Shown: in pieces, positions 8,545 through 17,516 of the stretch
Layout: every line of letters begins with the position of its first letter
Numbering within the stretch: position 1 is the first letter of the stretch
Source: an uncultured Cohaesibacter sp.
Lineage (GTDB): Bacteria > Pseudomonadota > Alphaproteobacteria > Rhizobiales > Cohaesibacteraceae
Direction of reading: 5' to 3'
DNA: 64,000 nucleotides
Assembly (NCBI RefSeq): GCF_963676485.1
Contig: NZ_OY781114.1
Span: forward strand, 3,116,501 to 3,180,500
Translations under genes and position numbers: made by a program
The notes under the pieces: generated by a model
Told to the model about the DNA's origin: nothing
The model's database searches: none
The model's input: only the letters and a program-made list of their open reading frames with translations

Positions 8545-8583
8545 AATAGAGACAGATTCGCCAGATTTTGAATATATTCTCAT
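8488..8583 (-). CDS. Putative 31-residue peptide in AT-rich island
   Basis: A short ORF beginning M-R-I-Y-S-K-S-G-E and ending V-Q-I-N-K-T-I, with an excellent ribosome binding site, TTAGGAGGTTATT, directly before its ATG. It starts 14 bases after the stop of the 59-codon ORF upstream on the same strand, so the two could be one small operon. It overlaps the broken ORF on the plus strand; only one of the two is likely real. No family recognised. Confidence 0.4.
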   Translation of the reverse strand: MRIYSKSGESVSILSKSSDPLGMTVQINKTI

Positions 8584-8597
8584 AATAACCTCCTAAT

Positions 8598-8777
8598 TTA
8601 TATTTGATTTCTCATTTTTAATTTTAAATACATATAAAATATGCCGATAGATAGAACAATAAAGGTGCAAATCATAGTAACAATAAATTTTAGAGTGTAA
8701 TTATCTTTAAAATCAATGCTGTAAAGAAAGTATTGAATTATCTTTAAAAAGTATAAAAATGGGGTATTACTGTTCAC
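8598..8777 (-). CDS. Putative 59-residue single-pass membrane protein
   Basis: A GTG-start ORF with GGAG eight bases upstream and an in-frame TAG just before the start. It encodes a basic, very AT-rich protein. One strong membrane helix spans about residues 30-50 (F-I-V-T-M-I-C-T-F-I-V-L-S-I-G-I-F-Y), followed by a positive tail L-K-L-K-M-R. The base composition differs sharply from the neighbouring operons, which points to acquired DNA. Its follower at 8583 is preceded by a strong ribosome binding site. The function is unknown; size and topology would fit a small membrane toxin or an immunity or regulatory peptide, but nothing proves it. Confidence 0.4.
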   Translation of the reverse strand: MNSNTPFLYFLKIIQYFLYSIDFKDNYTLKFIVTMICTFIVLSIGIFYMYLKLKMRNQI

Positions 8778-9092
8778 GATCTAAACTCCAGATAAATTTA
8801 TTATAAAATTTGCTTCTTTTAATATCCAAAAGAAGGTGCTCCTTAATGTGCAAAGCGCCTTCACATCTACCCCACATAATTGCCTCCAAGGGACTTGAGG
8901 CCCATTTTGCGCACCTTCTCTTCGCTTGAAGAGATGTCTCCAAAACAGCTCTCTTCATGCGCATTCTTGCTAAAGGCAATCAGAGTGTCCAGAGCAAATA
9001 TCGTTGCCTGTCGCAAGGTAGCGCCAGACTTTTGAGGGCTGTGCTTTACAGCCTCTCCTTGAGGGACAGCCACGTATGCCTGCTTTGTCCAC
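8778..9092. other. Gene-poor stretch 3' of moaE
   Basis: The minus-strand frame from about 8979 to 8767 could encode a 70-residue basic protein, but it has no clear ribosome binding site or family resemblance. No terminator hairpin for moaE was found. Confidence 0.3.
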
Positions 9093-9554
9093 CTAGCGCT
9101 CTTTCCAGCGGTCCAGGGCTTTGTCGTCCTTGAGGCTGGCTTTGACCCAGTCGCTTTGACCATCTGCGAGGCTTTCCTTTTTCCAGAAAGGGGCGCAGGT
9201 CTTGAGGAAATCCATGATGAATTCAGCCGCTTCAAAAGCCACTTGCCGGTGGGAAGAAAGCGTGATGACGAGCACGATGCGGTCACCCGGTGTGAGCGTT
9301 CCGAAACGATGGATGATGCGGCTGTCGATCAGATCTGGCCACTGGGCTCGCGCTTCGGCTTCGATGCGTTCCAGCTCGGCCTGCGCCATGGCCGGATAAT
9401 GCTCCAGTGTCATGGCCTCGATGCGCTGGTCCTTGACCATGTCCCGCACAAGCCCGGTGAAGGTCACCGCTGCGCCAACTGAGGTGCGTTCAGCAACGAG
9501 GGCGTCTAGTTCTCTGGAGATATCGAAATCGTCAGACTGAAGAGTTACGCTCAT
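9093..9554 (-). CDS. moaE: Molybdopterin synthase catalytic subunit
   Basis: The 153-residue large subunit of molybdopterin synthase. With MoaD it inserts two sulfurs into precursor Z (cPMP) to make the molybdopterin dithiolene. Family marks visible: G-A-A-V-T-F-T-G-L-V-R-D; M-T-L-E-H-Y-P-A-M-A; I-I-H-R-F-G-T-L-x-P-G-D; S-S-H-R-Q-V-A-F-E-A; and P-F-W-K-K-E, which holds the active-site lysines. The start at 9554 (M-S-V-T-L) removes a non-conserved N-terminal stretch. It is the last gene of uvrC-pgsA-moaD-moaE on the minus strand. Confidence 0.94.
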   Translation of the reverse strand: MSVTLQSDDFDISRELDALVAERTSVGAAVTFTGLVRDMVKDQRIEAMTLEHYPAMAQAELERIEAEARAQWPDLIDSRIIHRFGTLTPGDRIVLVITLSSHRQVAFEAAEFIMDFLKTCAPFWKKESLADGQSDWVKASLKDDKALDRWKER

Positions 9555-9664
9555 ATGTGGGTCCGTATCTGCTGGCAATGCCCGTCGTGAATTGCGCGTC
9601 GCTCGGCCAATCAAAAGCGATATTGGTCGTTCTTCAGCTTACGCGTGCTATGCTCTTGGGTTGA

Positions 9665-9916
9665 TCAACCACCTGTCATGGGAGGGAAGAAGGCAATTTC
9701 CTCGGCTTTGCCGAGTGGGTCATCCTGTTCGGCGTGGAACTGGTCCAGAGCAACCCTCACTGTTTCCGGTTCGGCAAAGGCGCGCGCATAGCCATCGCCG
9801 CGGTCTTTCTGCCAGAGGAGCAAATCTTCAACGGTCTCTATTGTCGAGGGCAGATCAACCTGCTCTTCCTCGATGCCGACATGTTCGCGCAGCCAGGCAA
9901 AATATACAAGTTTCAT
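9665..9916 (-). CDS. moaD: Molybdopterin synthase sulfur carrier subunit
   Basis: An 83-residue ubiquitin-fold sulfur carrier. It ends in M-T-G-G, the C-terminal Gly-Gly that is adenylated and thiocarboxylated before donating sulfur to MoaE. The protein begins M-K-L-V-Y-F-A-W-L-R-E, typical of MoaD. AGGAGA lies about eight bases before the ATG at 9916, which decides this start over longer in-frame options. It lies 110 bases upstream of moaE in the same direction and 90 bases after pgsA. Confidence 0.95.
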   Translation of the reverse strand: MKLVYFAWLREHVGIEEEQVDLPSTIETVEDLLLWQKDRGDGYARAFAEPETVRVALDQFHAEQDDPLGKAEEIAFFPPMTGG

Positions 9917-10005
9917 GGTCCGGTCTCCTGATGCAATCAATCTCTCACATGGAACGGGAAAAACACGCCGGAAGTGTGGCACGCGGTTGTTTCGCGCGTC
10001 CGGGA

Positions 10006-10581
10006 TCAGTCTTCAAGCAGATACTTCATGCCCGCACGGAAATAATCGTAACCGGTGTAAAGGGTCAGCAGCGCGGAAACCCACAGCAGCACCAGCCCGA
10101 GATCCGATACGAAAAACAATACCTTATCTCCTGCCGGACCGGCCAGCAAAAAACCGATGGCGATGAGTTGGGCTGTTGTTTTCCACTTGGCCAGCTTGGT
10201 GACAGGGACACTGACTTGCAGCCCGGCGAGAAATTCACGCAGGCCGGATACGAGAATCTCGCGGCACAGGATAATGACGCCTGCCCAGATTTGCCATCCG
10301 GCGAGCGTGTGATCATTGGTCAGCATGAGGATGCTGACGGAAACCAGCAGCTTATCAGCAATCGGGTCCAGCATGCGGCCAAGCGCAGACTGGAGATTCC
10401 AGCGTCGGGCCAGATATCCATCGAGAAAATCGGTGATGGCAGCGGCACTGAAGATGCCCAAGGCTGTCCATCTGGCCCAATCATGGGTTGGCCAAAGCAT
10501 GCAAAAGACAATCGCTGGAACCGCTAGAATGCGGGCGATGGTCAGGATGTTTGGTATGTTGAAGGTTTTTGAGCCGGTCAT
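10006..10581 (-). CDS. pgsA: CDP-diacylglycerol-glycerol-3-phosphate 3-phosphatidyltransferase
   Basis: A 191-residue inner-membrane enzyme that makes phosphatidylglycerol phosphate, the committed step to phosphatidylglycerol and cardiolipin. The CDP-alcohol phosphotransferase signature D-G-x2-A-R-x8-G-x3-D-x3-D is complete at about residues 54-77. It opens with N-I-P-N-I-L-T-I-A-R, also typical, and four or more hydrophobic helices follow. AAGGGAG precedes the ATG. The gene lies between uvrC and moaD on the minus strand, a standard alphaproteobacterial order. Confidence 0.95.
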   Translation of the reverse strand: MTGSKTFNIPNILTIARILAVPAIVFCMLWPTHDWARWTALGIFSAAAITDFLDGYLARRWNLQSALGRMLDPIADKLLVSVSILMLTNDHTLAGWQIWAGVIILCREILVSGLREFLAGLQVSVPVTKLAKWKTTAQLIAIGFLLAGPAGDKVLFFVSDLGLVLLWVSALLTLYTGYDYFRAGMKYLLED

Positions 10582-10685
10582 GGCGTGCAGCTCCCTTCTC
10601 GGACTGGGCTGGATGATAATCTCTTGCCTCTTTCAAAGCACGTCAGGTGCGTTCTCGTCAATGCGGCTAAACACCTGATCCGCAA

Positions 10686-12704
10686 TCAGGTGGCATCTTC
10701 ATGAAAATAGGCGTGAATATTTCTGGCCATCTGCTCCGAGATGCCATCTACGGCGAGCAGGTCGGAGAGGGCAGCGCTGCGCACGGCCTTGGCTGTTCCG
10801 AAATGATGTAGCAAGGCGCGTTTGCGGGTCGGGCCGATGCCCGGAATATCCTCCAGGCCGGTTTGCGAAATGGCCTTGGAGCGGCGGGCTCTGTGGGTGC
10901 CAATGGCGAAGCGGTGGGCTTCATCGCGCAGGCGCTGGATAAAATAGAGCACCGGATCGCGCAAGGGCAGCATGAAGCTCTCCTTGCCGGGGACAAAGAA
11001 ATGCTCGCGGCCTGCATCGCGGTCGGGCCCTTTGGCAACACCCACAAGGGGCAGATCATGAATGCCGAGATCTGCGAGAATTTCGCGCACGGCGTTGAGC
11101 TGGCCCAGACCACCATCAATCAAAAGAAGATCCGGCCAGGCAGGGTCTGGCACATGGCCATTCTTGTCTTCATCCCGTGCCAGAGCGGCCTCCTCGGCAG
11201 AGGGGCGCTTGCCATTTTCCTTCAGCAGGCGCGAGAAACGGCGCTGGAGCACTTCGCGCATCATGCCGAAGTCATCCCCCGGGGTAATGTCCTGCGACTT
11301 GATGTTGAATTTGCGATACTGGTTCTTCATGAAGCCTTCCGGCCCGGCAACGATCATGCCGCCAACAGCGTTGGTGCCCTGAATATGGCTGTTGTCATAG
11401 ACTTCGATACGGTTGGGACGGTTCGCCAGACCAAAGACCTCCGCAACGCCATCAAGCAGGCGGGTCTGGCTCGATGTCTCTGCAAGGCGGCGTCCCAGCG
11501 CTTCTTTTGCGTTGGACAGGGCATGGTCAACCAGTTCTTTCTTCTCGCCACGTTGCGGCAGGATGACGGAGACCTTCTGCTCCGACTTGCTGGTCAGCGC
11601 CTCGGCAATCAGCTCCTGTTCCTCAATGGCATGGGAGAGAAGAACGAGGCGCGGGCAGGGCTTGTTGTCGTAGAACTGGGCGACAAAGGCGCCGAGTACT
11701 TCGGCCTCGTCCTGCGTTTTGTCCGCTTTGGGGAAGTAGGCGCGGTTGCCCCAGTTCTGGCCAGTGCGGAAGAAGAAGACCTGAATACAAGTCTGGCCAC
11801 CATCCTGATAACAGGCAAAGATGTCGGCCTCTTCGGTATTTTGCGGGTTGATGCCCTGATGCGACTGGATATGGCTGAGTGCTGCCAATCGATCGCGATA
11901 AATAGCGGCGCGCTCGAAATCCAGCTCTTCGGCGGCATCCTGCATACGGTCGGCTATTTCCTTGCGCACAGTCTGGCTTTTTCCCGTCAGAAACAGATGG
12001 GCCTCCTTGACGAGGGCTGCATAGTCTTCAATCGAGATTTCGCCGGTGCAGGGCGCCGCGCAGCGCTTGATTTGATGCAGCAGGCAGGGGCGGGTGCGGC
12101 TTTCATAAACGGAATCAGTACAGGTGCGCAGAAGGAAGGCCTTTTGCAGGGCATTGATGGTGTTGTTGACCGCGCCAGCCGAGGCAAAGGGACCATAATA
12201 TTTCGCCTTGCGCTTGCGGGCACCGCGATGCTTTGCGATTTGCGGGGCTTCGTGGTCTTCGCCGATCAGAATATAGGGAAAGCTCTTGTCGTCGCGCAGC
12301 AAGACGTTGAAGCGGGGCCGAAGGCGCTTGATCAGGTTTGCTTCCAGCAGCAGGGCTTCGGTCTCGGTTGCCGTGGTGACAAATTCCATGCTGGCTGTCA
12401 GCTGGATCATCCGCAAGATGCGGTTTGTCTGGTTGCCATGGCGGGAATAGTTGGTGACGCGTTTCTTGAGATTTTTCGCCTTGCCGACATAGAGCACATC
12501 GCCATTGGCATTGAGCATGCGATAGACGCCGGGGCTGTTTGGCAGACGCCGCACGAAATCGCCGATCACCTCAAAGCCGTTCTTCGGGCGCGCCTGTTGC
12601 TCCGGGCTTGTTTCCTCTGCGGCGGGGGATGGGGGCATCCCTTCTTCAGCATCGGTTTGGGGTGTCTCTGTCTCTTCGCTCATGGTCTTGTGATGGCTCG
12701 CCAT
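10686..12704 (-). CDS. uvrC: Excinuclease ABC subunit C
   Basis: A 672-residue nuclease of nucleotide excision repair that cuts the damaged strand on both sides of a UvrB-marked lesion. In order: an N-terminal GIY-YIG domain (S-P-G-V-Y-R-M then [12 protein letters not shown], about residues 54-85); a UVR domain for UvrB binding; the RNase H-like 5' nuclease (Y-D-N-S-H-I-Q-G and L-L-I-D-G-G-x-G-Q-L); and C-terminal helix-hairpin-helix motifs (I-P-G-I-G-P, V-D-G-I-S). The first 45 residues are a glutamate/proline-rich extension, so a start at 12683 is possible. uvrB is in the same window but in a separate unit. Confidence 0.96.
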   Translation of the reverse strand: MASHHKTMSEETETPQTDAEEGMPPSPAAEETSPEQQARPKNGFEVIGDFVRRLPNSPGVYRMLNANGDVLYVGKAKNLKKRVTNYSRHGNQTNRILRMIQLTASMEFVTTATETEALLLEANLIKRLRPRFNVLLRDDKSFPYILIGEDHEAPQIAKHRGARKRKAKYYGPFASAGAVNNTINALQKAFLLRTCTDSVYESRTRPCLLHQIKRCAAPCTGEISIEDYAALVKEAHLFLTGKSQTVRKEIADRMQDAAEELDFERAAIYRDRLAALSHIQSHQGINPQNTEEADIFACYQDGGQTCIQVFFFRTGQNWGNRAYFPKADKTQDEAEVLGAFVAQFYDNKPCPRLVLLSHAIEEQELIAEALTSKSEQKVSVILPQRGEKKELVDHALSNAKEALGRRLAETSSQTRLLDGVAEVFGLANRPNRIEVYDNSHIQGTNAVGGMIVAGPEGFMKNQYRKFNIKSQDITPGDDFGMMREVLQRRFSRLLKENGKRPSAEEAALARDEDKNGHVPDPAWPDLLLIDGGLGQLNAVREILADLGIHDLPLVGVAKGPDRDAGREHFFVPGKESFMLPLRDPVLYFIQRLRDEAHRFAIGTHRARRSKAISQTGLEDIPGIGPTRKRALLHHFGTAKAVRSAALSDLLAVDGISEQMARNIHAYFHEDAT

Positions 12705-12792
12705 AGGTTCGGGTCTGGCAGTTTAAAGGCTATGACTCGGCGCGGAAAGTCAATTCCACCCGTTCCCGATCAGCCAAAGGAAACAACCGGTG

Positions 12793-13743
12793 TCAGTTGT
12801 GAATAAAGGCAAGGGCAATATAGGCAAGATAGAGGAGCACCATCAGGATGCCCCGCGTTCTGGTCAATGCCATTTTGAAGACGGTAAAGAGCAGCATCAG
12901 CATTGCCGTTGCCAGCATGAAGAGCAGATCCTGGTCGATGACACGCTCGGGGACGGGCACGGGGATGATCGTAGCCGTCAGGCCCATGATCGCCAGAATG
13001 TTGAAGATGTTTGAGCCAATCACGTTGCCAAAGGCCATGGCCCCCTGATTGCGGATGGCAGCGACCATGGTCGTGGCCAGCTCAGGCAGTGAGGTACCCA
13101 GCGCAACGACCGTCAGGCCGATGACGGCTTCAGATACACCCCAGGTGCGGGCGATGGTGGAAGCGCCATCAATGGTCAGATGGCCGCCCAGAGGCAGACC
13201 GATCAGGCCGATGATAATGAAGGCGATGGCGACGCCAAGATTGGAAGGAGCCTCTTCGAGCAGGTCGTTATCCACCAGATCGCAGGGTTCGCCGCGCTGC
13301 TTGCGCGATGTCCATACGGTCCAGCTGAGAAAAAAGATCAAAAGCGCCAGCAATACGATCCCCGACGTCATGTCGAGCACACCCTGCAAACAAAGTGCAG
13401 AGAAGACGACCGATACGGCAATCATGAAGACCGTACTGGATCTTGTGCCGCTTTCCGAGCATTGGGTCGGACGGATCAGCGCCGGAAGGCCCAGAACGAG
13501 CAAGATGTTCGTGATGTTGGAGCCGACGACATTGCCGATCGAAATGCCGCCAAGGCCTTTGAAGGCTGCGTCGAGGGAGATGAACAATTCAGGGGCAGAG
13601 GTGCCAAATGAGACGATTGTCAGGCCGATGATGAGTGGAGGAATGCTGAGTCGCGTTGCGAGCGTTATCGCGCCACGAACAAGTAGGTCGCCTGCAACAA
13701 GGAGCAAGACGAGACCTCCAACGAGGTACAGGTACATCATCAT
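12793..13743 (-). CDS. Na+/Ca2+ exchanger family protein (YrbG-like)
   Basis: A 316-residue inner-membrane antiporter of the CaCA family. It has the two inverted alpha-repeats: G-L-T-I-V-S-F-G-T-S-A-P-E-L with G-N-V-V-G-S-N-I-T-N-I-L in the first half, and G-L-T-V-V-A-L-G-T-S-L-P-E-L with G-N-V-I-G-S-N-I-F-N-I in the second. The glutamates in P-E-L bind the transported cation. About ten helices are visible. Length matches bacterial YrbG/CaxA. Three ATG codons are in tandem at the start. It is 88 bases upstream of uvrC and may be independent. Confidence 0.92.
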   Translation of the reverse strand: MMMYLYLVGGLVLLLVAGDLLVRGAITLATRLSIPPLIIGLTIVSFGTSAPELFISLDAAFKGLGGISIGNVVGSNITNILLVLGLPALIRPTQCSESGTRSSTVFMIAVSVVFSALCLQGVLDMTSGIVLLALLIFFLSWTVWTSRKQRGEPCDLVDNDLLEEAPSNLGVAIAFIIIGLIGLPLGGHLTIDGASTIARTWGVSEAVIGLTVVALGTSLPELATTMVAAIRNQGAMAFGNVIGSNIFNILAIMGLTATIIPVPVPERVIDQDLLFMLATAMLMLLFTVFKMALTRTRGILMVLLYLAYIALAFIHN

Positions 13744-14089
13744 GAGTTGGACTGGATCCGTTTTTTATTCTGTAATTGGCAGCTCATTTTCTGCGAAGCA
13801 GTAGTTATCCGCAGTATATAAGAAGATACAAGGGACATTTAAAGGCTTGATGTATAATTATTTTTGTAGGGCTTTTTGAAGTCTTTCGAATGTAAAATCT
13901 TGTTTTTATTCGCTTTTGTGAAAGTGGTCCGATCCTGAGCCGTGTCAAGGGTGCTCAAGGTCCGTTCCGGCTGGCAAAAGGGGAATGCTGGGCCTTCCTT
14001 AAGCTTGGGAGGTGGACTGGTGCAAAGCTGCCAACACACCTTGCGTGCGCTGCCAGAACGCTTCTCTCTTTTCTTGTCTTTTGCAAGAC

Positions 14090-14118
14090 TGCACCGGCGG
14101 CATTGCTGCGCCGGTGCA
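14090..14118 (-). repeat. Perfect 10-bp inverted repeat, possible 3' end of the secreted-protein mRNA
   Basis: TGCACCGGCG and CGCCGGTGCA with a nine-base loop, 35-60 bases beyond the stop of the gene at 14153. There is no T-tract on either strand, so it may be a stabilising hairpin rather than a terminator. Confidence 0.5.
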
Positions 14119-14136
14119 TTGCTTGATGACTATTTC

Positions 14137-14146
14137 GGGGGGGGGG
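14137..14146. repeat. Homopolymer G10 tract
   Basis: Ten consecutive G (C on the coding strand), seven bases beyond the stop codon of the minus-strand secreted protein. It is outside any ORF. Such tracts can slip, but here slippage would not change a reading frame. Confidence 0.9.
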
Positions 14147-14152
14147 CGGCTT

Positions 14153-14551
14153 TTAGCGCAGAGAGCGGCAATAGGCGCCATAGACACGCCATGGATCCCG
14201 ACCCAGCACGCAGGCTTCCACATTGTAGCCATAGCCAGCGAAACCGGCTTTTGCCTCAATCAGATAATAAACGGTTGTCTTCTTGCCCTGTTGTGTATAG
14301 CCGGTTGCCTGGCAATAGCGACGCGGGAAGAATGGTTCGGACAAGTCTTGTGTCTTGTTGTGACGCACATGATCCAACGTGATGACGGGATCGCCCGACT
14401 GGATGACATTGGCATCAGCAATGGCCAGTTTGGTGTTTACACGGGAGAGAATGCCCGAACTGTCGCAGTCTGGCAGGATGGCGGCTGATGCGGCCCCTGC
14501 GAAGGTCGAGAGCATCAAGGCGCCCGCCAAAGAAAAGAGATGGTGTTTCAT
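14153..14551 (-). CDS. Conserved secreted protein of unknown function
   Basis: A 132-residue protein with a clear Sec signal peptide (M-K-H-H-L-F-S-L-A-G-A-L-M-L, cleavage near A-S-A-A-I). The mature part has four cysteines, probably two disulfides: P-D-C-D, R-Y-C-Q-A-T, E-A-C-V-L-G and A-Y-C-R-S-L-R. The pattern Y-N-V-E-A-C-V-L-G-x-D-P-W-R-V-x-x-x-x-C-R matches a conserved Rhizobiales family of exported proteins that I know only as hypothetical. AGGAG is eight bases before the ATG at 14551. The gene is monocistronic. Confidence 0.7.
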   Translation of the reverse strand: MKHHLFSLAGALMLSTFAGAASAAILPDCDSSGILSRVNTKLAIADANVIQSGDPVITLDHVRHNKTQDLSEPFFPRRYCQATGYTQQGKKTTVYYLIEAKAGFAGYGYNVEACVLGRDPWRVYGAYCRSLR

Positions 14552-14813
14552 GCTGTCAGCTCCTGTTGACCGAGTGGCCCGGCGCATGGCGGCGGGGGAT
14601 TGAAAAGCAAAATGCAGATTTCATTCCGTTGCAGACATAGCAGATCTGGAAAATGGCACCAGACGTGAAATCAGGCTTAAATAATTGATTAACGCGCATA
14701 ATGTTCCTGTTTGCTGCCGATCCGTCAAGATGGAAAGGCGCAACAGCCTGTCTTCATGCAGATTTCAGGCGATCATTGGCGCGAAACTGGGGAAAGCCCC
14801 GGTGCCGGCCCGC

Positions 14814-15497
14814 TCACCGCACTGCCAGAATGCGTAGTTTGCCTTTCGAGCGGCATCGTCCCTTGAGGGCGGACGCGCTGCAGCGTCTTGGCTCGCCTGC
14901 TTTATCAAGGCATATACGCACCTCGCGCAGCTTCTGGCGGGCACAGGTCACAAAGAGGCTATTTTGGGGCAGAGCGGGATTGGCGTCGTAAAAGCTCTGT
15001 TCGATCTGGCTAGCCGTCATAATGAGAGGGCGGTCCAACTCTTTAAACAGTTTGGGCCGATTGAGCTTCTTGAAGCTTTTTACCGCGAGGCGGAAATAGT
15101 CCAGCGCATTGAGACCGCTGCAGGTGCCATGCTTGTCCCACTCATGATGAATGAGGCTTTTGCTGGGCGAGAAATTGAGCATTTGAGTGACCAGCTTATC
15201 GGACGGATCACGAAAACGGGTCGGGCAGCGATCGGGATAGCCGGTCTCATATTGCGGCCAGAGACCATGAATGACAAAGCCGTAGGATCTTTCGGAGAAG
15301 CATTGCAGTTGATCGCGATGACGCTTTGCCTGATCTGCGCAATAGGTGGGAGACCATGAAAGGGTCAGAATATAATAGTCGAACTTACCGGCTTGATCTG
15401 CCTGGGCCGGTCGGGAAGTGCCAGCGCAGGTCAGAAAGCCCACCATGAGAAGCATGAATGCTGTGAGCGGATAAGATTTTCCGGTTTTGGTTCTCAT
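14814..15497 (-). CDS. Ribonuclease T2 family protein
   Basis: A 227-residue exported ribonuclease. The signal peptide covers about the first 33 residues. Both catalytic segments are present: F-V-I-H-G-L-W-P-Q (CAS I) and H-E-W-D-K-H-G-T-C-S (CAS II), with the two catalytic histidines, Glu and Lys intact. Several cysteines suggest disulfides. RNase T2 enzymes cut single-stranded RNA to 2',3'-cyclic phosphates and act in the periplasm or outside the cell, for example in scavenging phosphate or nucleotides. GAGGA lies before the ATG at 15497. The gene follows rlmJ by 53 bases on the same strand. Confidence 0.9.
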   Translation of the reverse strand: MRTKTGKSYPLTAFMLLMVGFLTCAGTSRPAQADQAGKFDYYILTLSWSPTYCADQAKRHRDQLQCFSERSYGFVIHGLWPQYETGYPDRCPTRFRDPSDKLVTQMLNFSPSKSLIHHEWDKHGTCSGLNALDYFRLAVKSFKKLNRPKLFKELDRPLIMTASQIEQSFYDANPALPQNSLFVTCARQKLREVRICLDKAGEPRRCSASALKGRCRSKGKLRILAVR

Positions 15498-15550
15498 GAT
15501 GGGGTCCTCGTCAAAATGATGGCTTGGTGATGGCCATAGTCGTACGCCTA

Positions 15551-16405
15551 CTATTTGGGAGGCGCTATCCACTCAACACTTGAGCGCCGCGCTGTCTGTC
15601 CGAATATATCGGCAAGCACGGGCAGAAGCGCTTTCAATTCGTCATGCAATATGTAGGGCGGGTTGATAATGAACAGCCCCGTTCCATTCAGGCGCTTTGC
15701 TGTGTCGAGCTTATGAATGATCATCTCGGCGCGCAGGATATTATCAACGCCGGATTCGGCCAGCATCTGAGCCGCGTCATCCACGTCCCGCCTTGCCTTG
15801 ATGGGATACCAGAGGCAATAGATACCGGTTGACCAGCGACGATATCCCTTCAGGAACGCCTCGATCATGCGGAGATATTCGTCCGGCTCCTCAAAAGGGG
15901 GATCGACCAGCACCATTCCGCGCCGTTCCTTGGGGGGCAAATCTGCGCGCAAGGCAACCCAGCCATCATCTTCTCGCACATGGATTTGCCGGTACCTGCC
16001 CATGGTGAGCGCCAGCGTTTCGGCATCTTGCGGGTGTTTCTCGATGAAGGTGGCCCGGTCGATGGGGCGCAGCATCTGCTCGATGAGGCGAGGAGAGCCC
16101 GGATAAAGGGCCATCTCACCATCCGGGTTAAGCTTGTCGATGATACCCAGATAATCGGAAAGGCAGTCTGAAATCTCCTGAGGGAAGTGCTTATCCGTTG
16201 CCCTAAGGCGCCCAATACCTTCCAGCCATTCGCCCGTTTTCTGGGCTTCATCGCTGGTCATATCATATTCCCCGATGCCTGCATGAGTATCCAGTACAAA
16301 GCAAGGCTTATCCTTCTTCTGCAAATAGGCGAGGATGCGGGTAAGAATGATGTGTTTGAGGCAATCGGCAAAGTTGCCTGCGTGATAGATATGGCGATAG
16401 TTCAT
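15551..16405 (-). CDS. rlmJ: 23S rRNA (adenine-N6)-methyltransferase RlmJ
   Basis: A 284-residue SAM-dependent enzyme that methylates N6 of A2030 in 23S rRNA (E. coli numbering). It opens with M-N-Y-R-H-I-Y-H-A-G-N-F-A-D-C-L-K-H, the hallmark of the family. Then come the SAM site L-D-T-H-A-G-I-G-x-Y-D and the catalytic motif V-D-P-P-F-E at about residue 167. Length matches. The next gene on the minus strand is RNase T2. There is no functional reason to link them beyond RNA. Confidence 0.95.
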   Translation of the reverse strand: MNYRHIYHAGNFADCLKHIILTRILAYLQKKDKPCFVLDTHAGIGEYDMTSDEAQKTGEWLEGIGRLRATDKHFPQEISDCLSDYLGIIDKLNPDGEMALYPGSPRLIEQMLRPIDRATFIEKHPQDAETLALTMGRYRQIHVREDDGWVALRADLPPKERRGMVLVDPPFEEPDEYLRMIEAFLKGYRRWSTGIYCLWYPIKARRDVDDAAQMLAESGVDNILRAEMIIHKLDTAKRLNGTGLFIINPPYILHDELKALLPVLADIFGQTARRSSVEWIAPPK

Positions 16406-16573
16406 CTGGGTGGCAATCGGGTTGATTAAAGGTTCCGCTGCTATGACCTACCAGGGCTCGCCTGTCAAATCATGCTTGCAACAAACCGGCAGGGCCGATG
16501 GCTGTCTCACGGGGCCGATCACATCGCCAAGCATGTCGGAGTGCGCTTTACGCTTCGTCTATTCAGACTTGGT

Positions 16574-17269
16574 CTATTTTGCCTTGCCGTCTTTCTTTTT
16601 GGTATCCGCTGCGTTTTTGTCCGAGGGGGCATCCTGTGTTGAGATGCCTGATGCTTCGCCTTTTTCCACCTCGTCGACGAAGGGATAAATGATCAGATCC
16701 TTGTCATTTTCCTTTTCTTCGCAGTCCCCTGAAAGCCCGATCTGGGCGATATAGAAACGGCCTTTCTGCCAGGAATAAATGCTATATTGACGGCAGGTGC
16801 TGGTGCTGCCTTGCTTTGGGAATTCGGAGCGCAACAGCTTTTTCTTTTCGTCCCATGTCGGCTTCTGCAGCTCGGTTGAGGCATACCACCCCAGTTTTGT
16901 GTCCAGCTGCGGGAAGGTCACCAGATTGGCCCATTCAGCCCGGCCATCTTCCACCTGATAGATACGGTAGCTATCCCCATAAAGATTGCTGGCGCAGACC
17001 AAACCGTAGAAGGTTTGTACCCCGAGACGGATGATTAGCGCTTTTTCTGCCAATTCATCATCATTGAACTCCGCAAGCCAGCAGCCCATGGTGGCGCGGT
17101 GGTTGTCCAGAATGCGTTGTGGAATTTCCTCTGTCTTCCCTTCAGAAATGGTCGCGGCGATAAAGAGGCTCGCCAGACATGCCAGCAGAAAGAAGCCCTG
17201 AACCGTTTGCAGCCACAAGCCCATGCCATTAGCGATTGCTTTAACAAGGATTTTCTGTCCGGATCTCAT
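16574..17269 (-). CDS. Membrane-anchored or exported protein, unknown function
   Basis: A 231-residue protein, not recognised. Residues 15-45 form a signal peptide or anchor (Q-G-F-F-L-L-A-C-L-A-S-L-F-I-A-A-T). The rest is polar, with cysteines at H-R-A-T-M-G-C-W-L, G-L-V-C-A-S, S-T-C-R-Q-Y and S-G-D-C-E-E that could form disulfides. The final 45 residues are lysine- and glutamate-rich and probably disordered. AGGAGA, then seven bases, then ATG fixes the start at 17269 over upstream ATGs. It is divergent from the metallo-hydrolase at 17517. Likely periplasmic; no enzymatic motif seen. Confidence 0.65.
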   Translation of the reverse strand: MRSGQKILVKAIANGMGLWLQTVQGFFLLACLASLFIAATISEGKTEEIPQRILDNHRATMGCWLAEFNDDELAEKALIIRLGVQTFYGLVCASNLYGDSYRIYQVEDGRAEWANLVTFPQLDTKLGWYASTELQKPTWDEKKKLLRSEFPKQGSTSTCRQYSIYSWQKGRFYIAQIGLSGDCEEKENDKDLIIYPFVDEVEKGEASGISTQDAPSDKNAADTKKKDGKAK

Positions 17270-17516
17270 TTCGGTTTCTCCTGAGGAGGGTGACATGAAT
17301 AGAATAACTGACTCGAATTGATTGGCCAATTGCTGCAGCTTGATATTGTTCAACGCGTCTCGATATTGCCACTTTACTTCAGTTTTCTAATGAAGCTGTC
17401 AAATTCGGACAGCTTATTCACGGTTGCTTTTGCAGCCAAGTGGTTTATGCATGAGGCAATCACCTCGACATTTGCTTGTTTGAGCAATAAATCCCCAAAC
17501 AGACAGGATTGGTCAC

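Larger units (their letters stand above)
13744..14152. other. Gene-free region with hairpins and a poly-G tract
   Basis: No credible ORF. It contains a perfect 10-bp inverted repeat, TGCACCGGCG at 14090-14099 with CGCCGGTGCA at 14109-14118, a smaller GTCTT/AAGAC hairpin just before it, and a run of ten G at 14137-14146. The stretch at 13840-13920 is AT-rich. Confidence 0.4.

Noticed and set aside
8767-8979. 70-codon minus-strand ORF downstream of moaE
   Set aside because: No ribosome binding site and no domain; overlaps the start of the better-supported 59-codon ORF.
10863-12806. 647-codon plus-strand frame antisense to uvrC
   Set aside because: Lies entirely over uvrC; composition mirrors the real gene.
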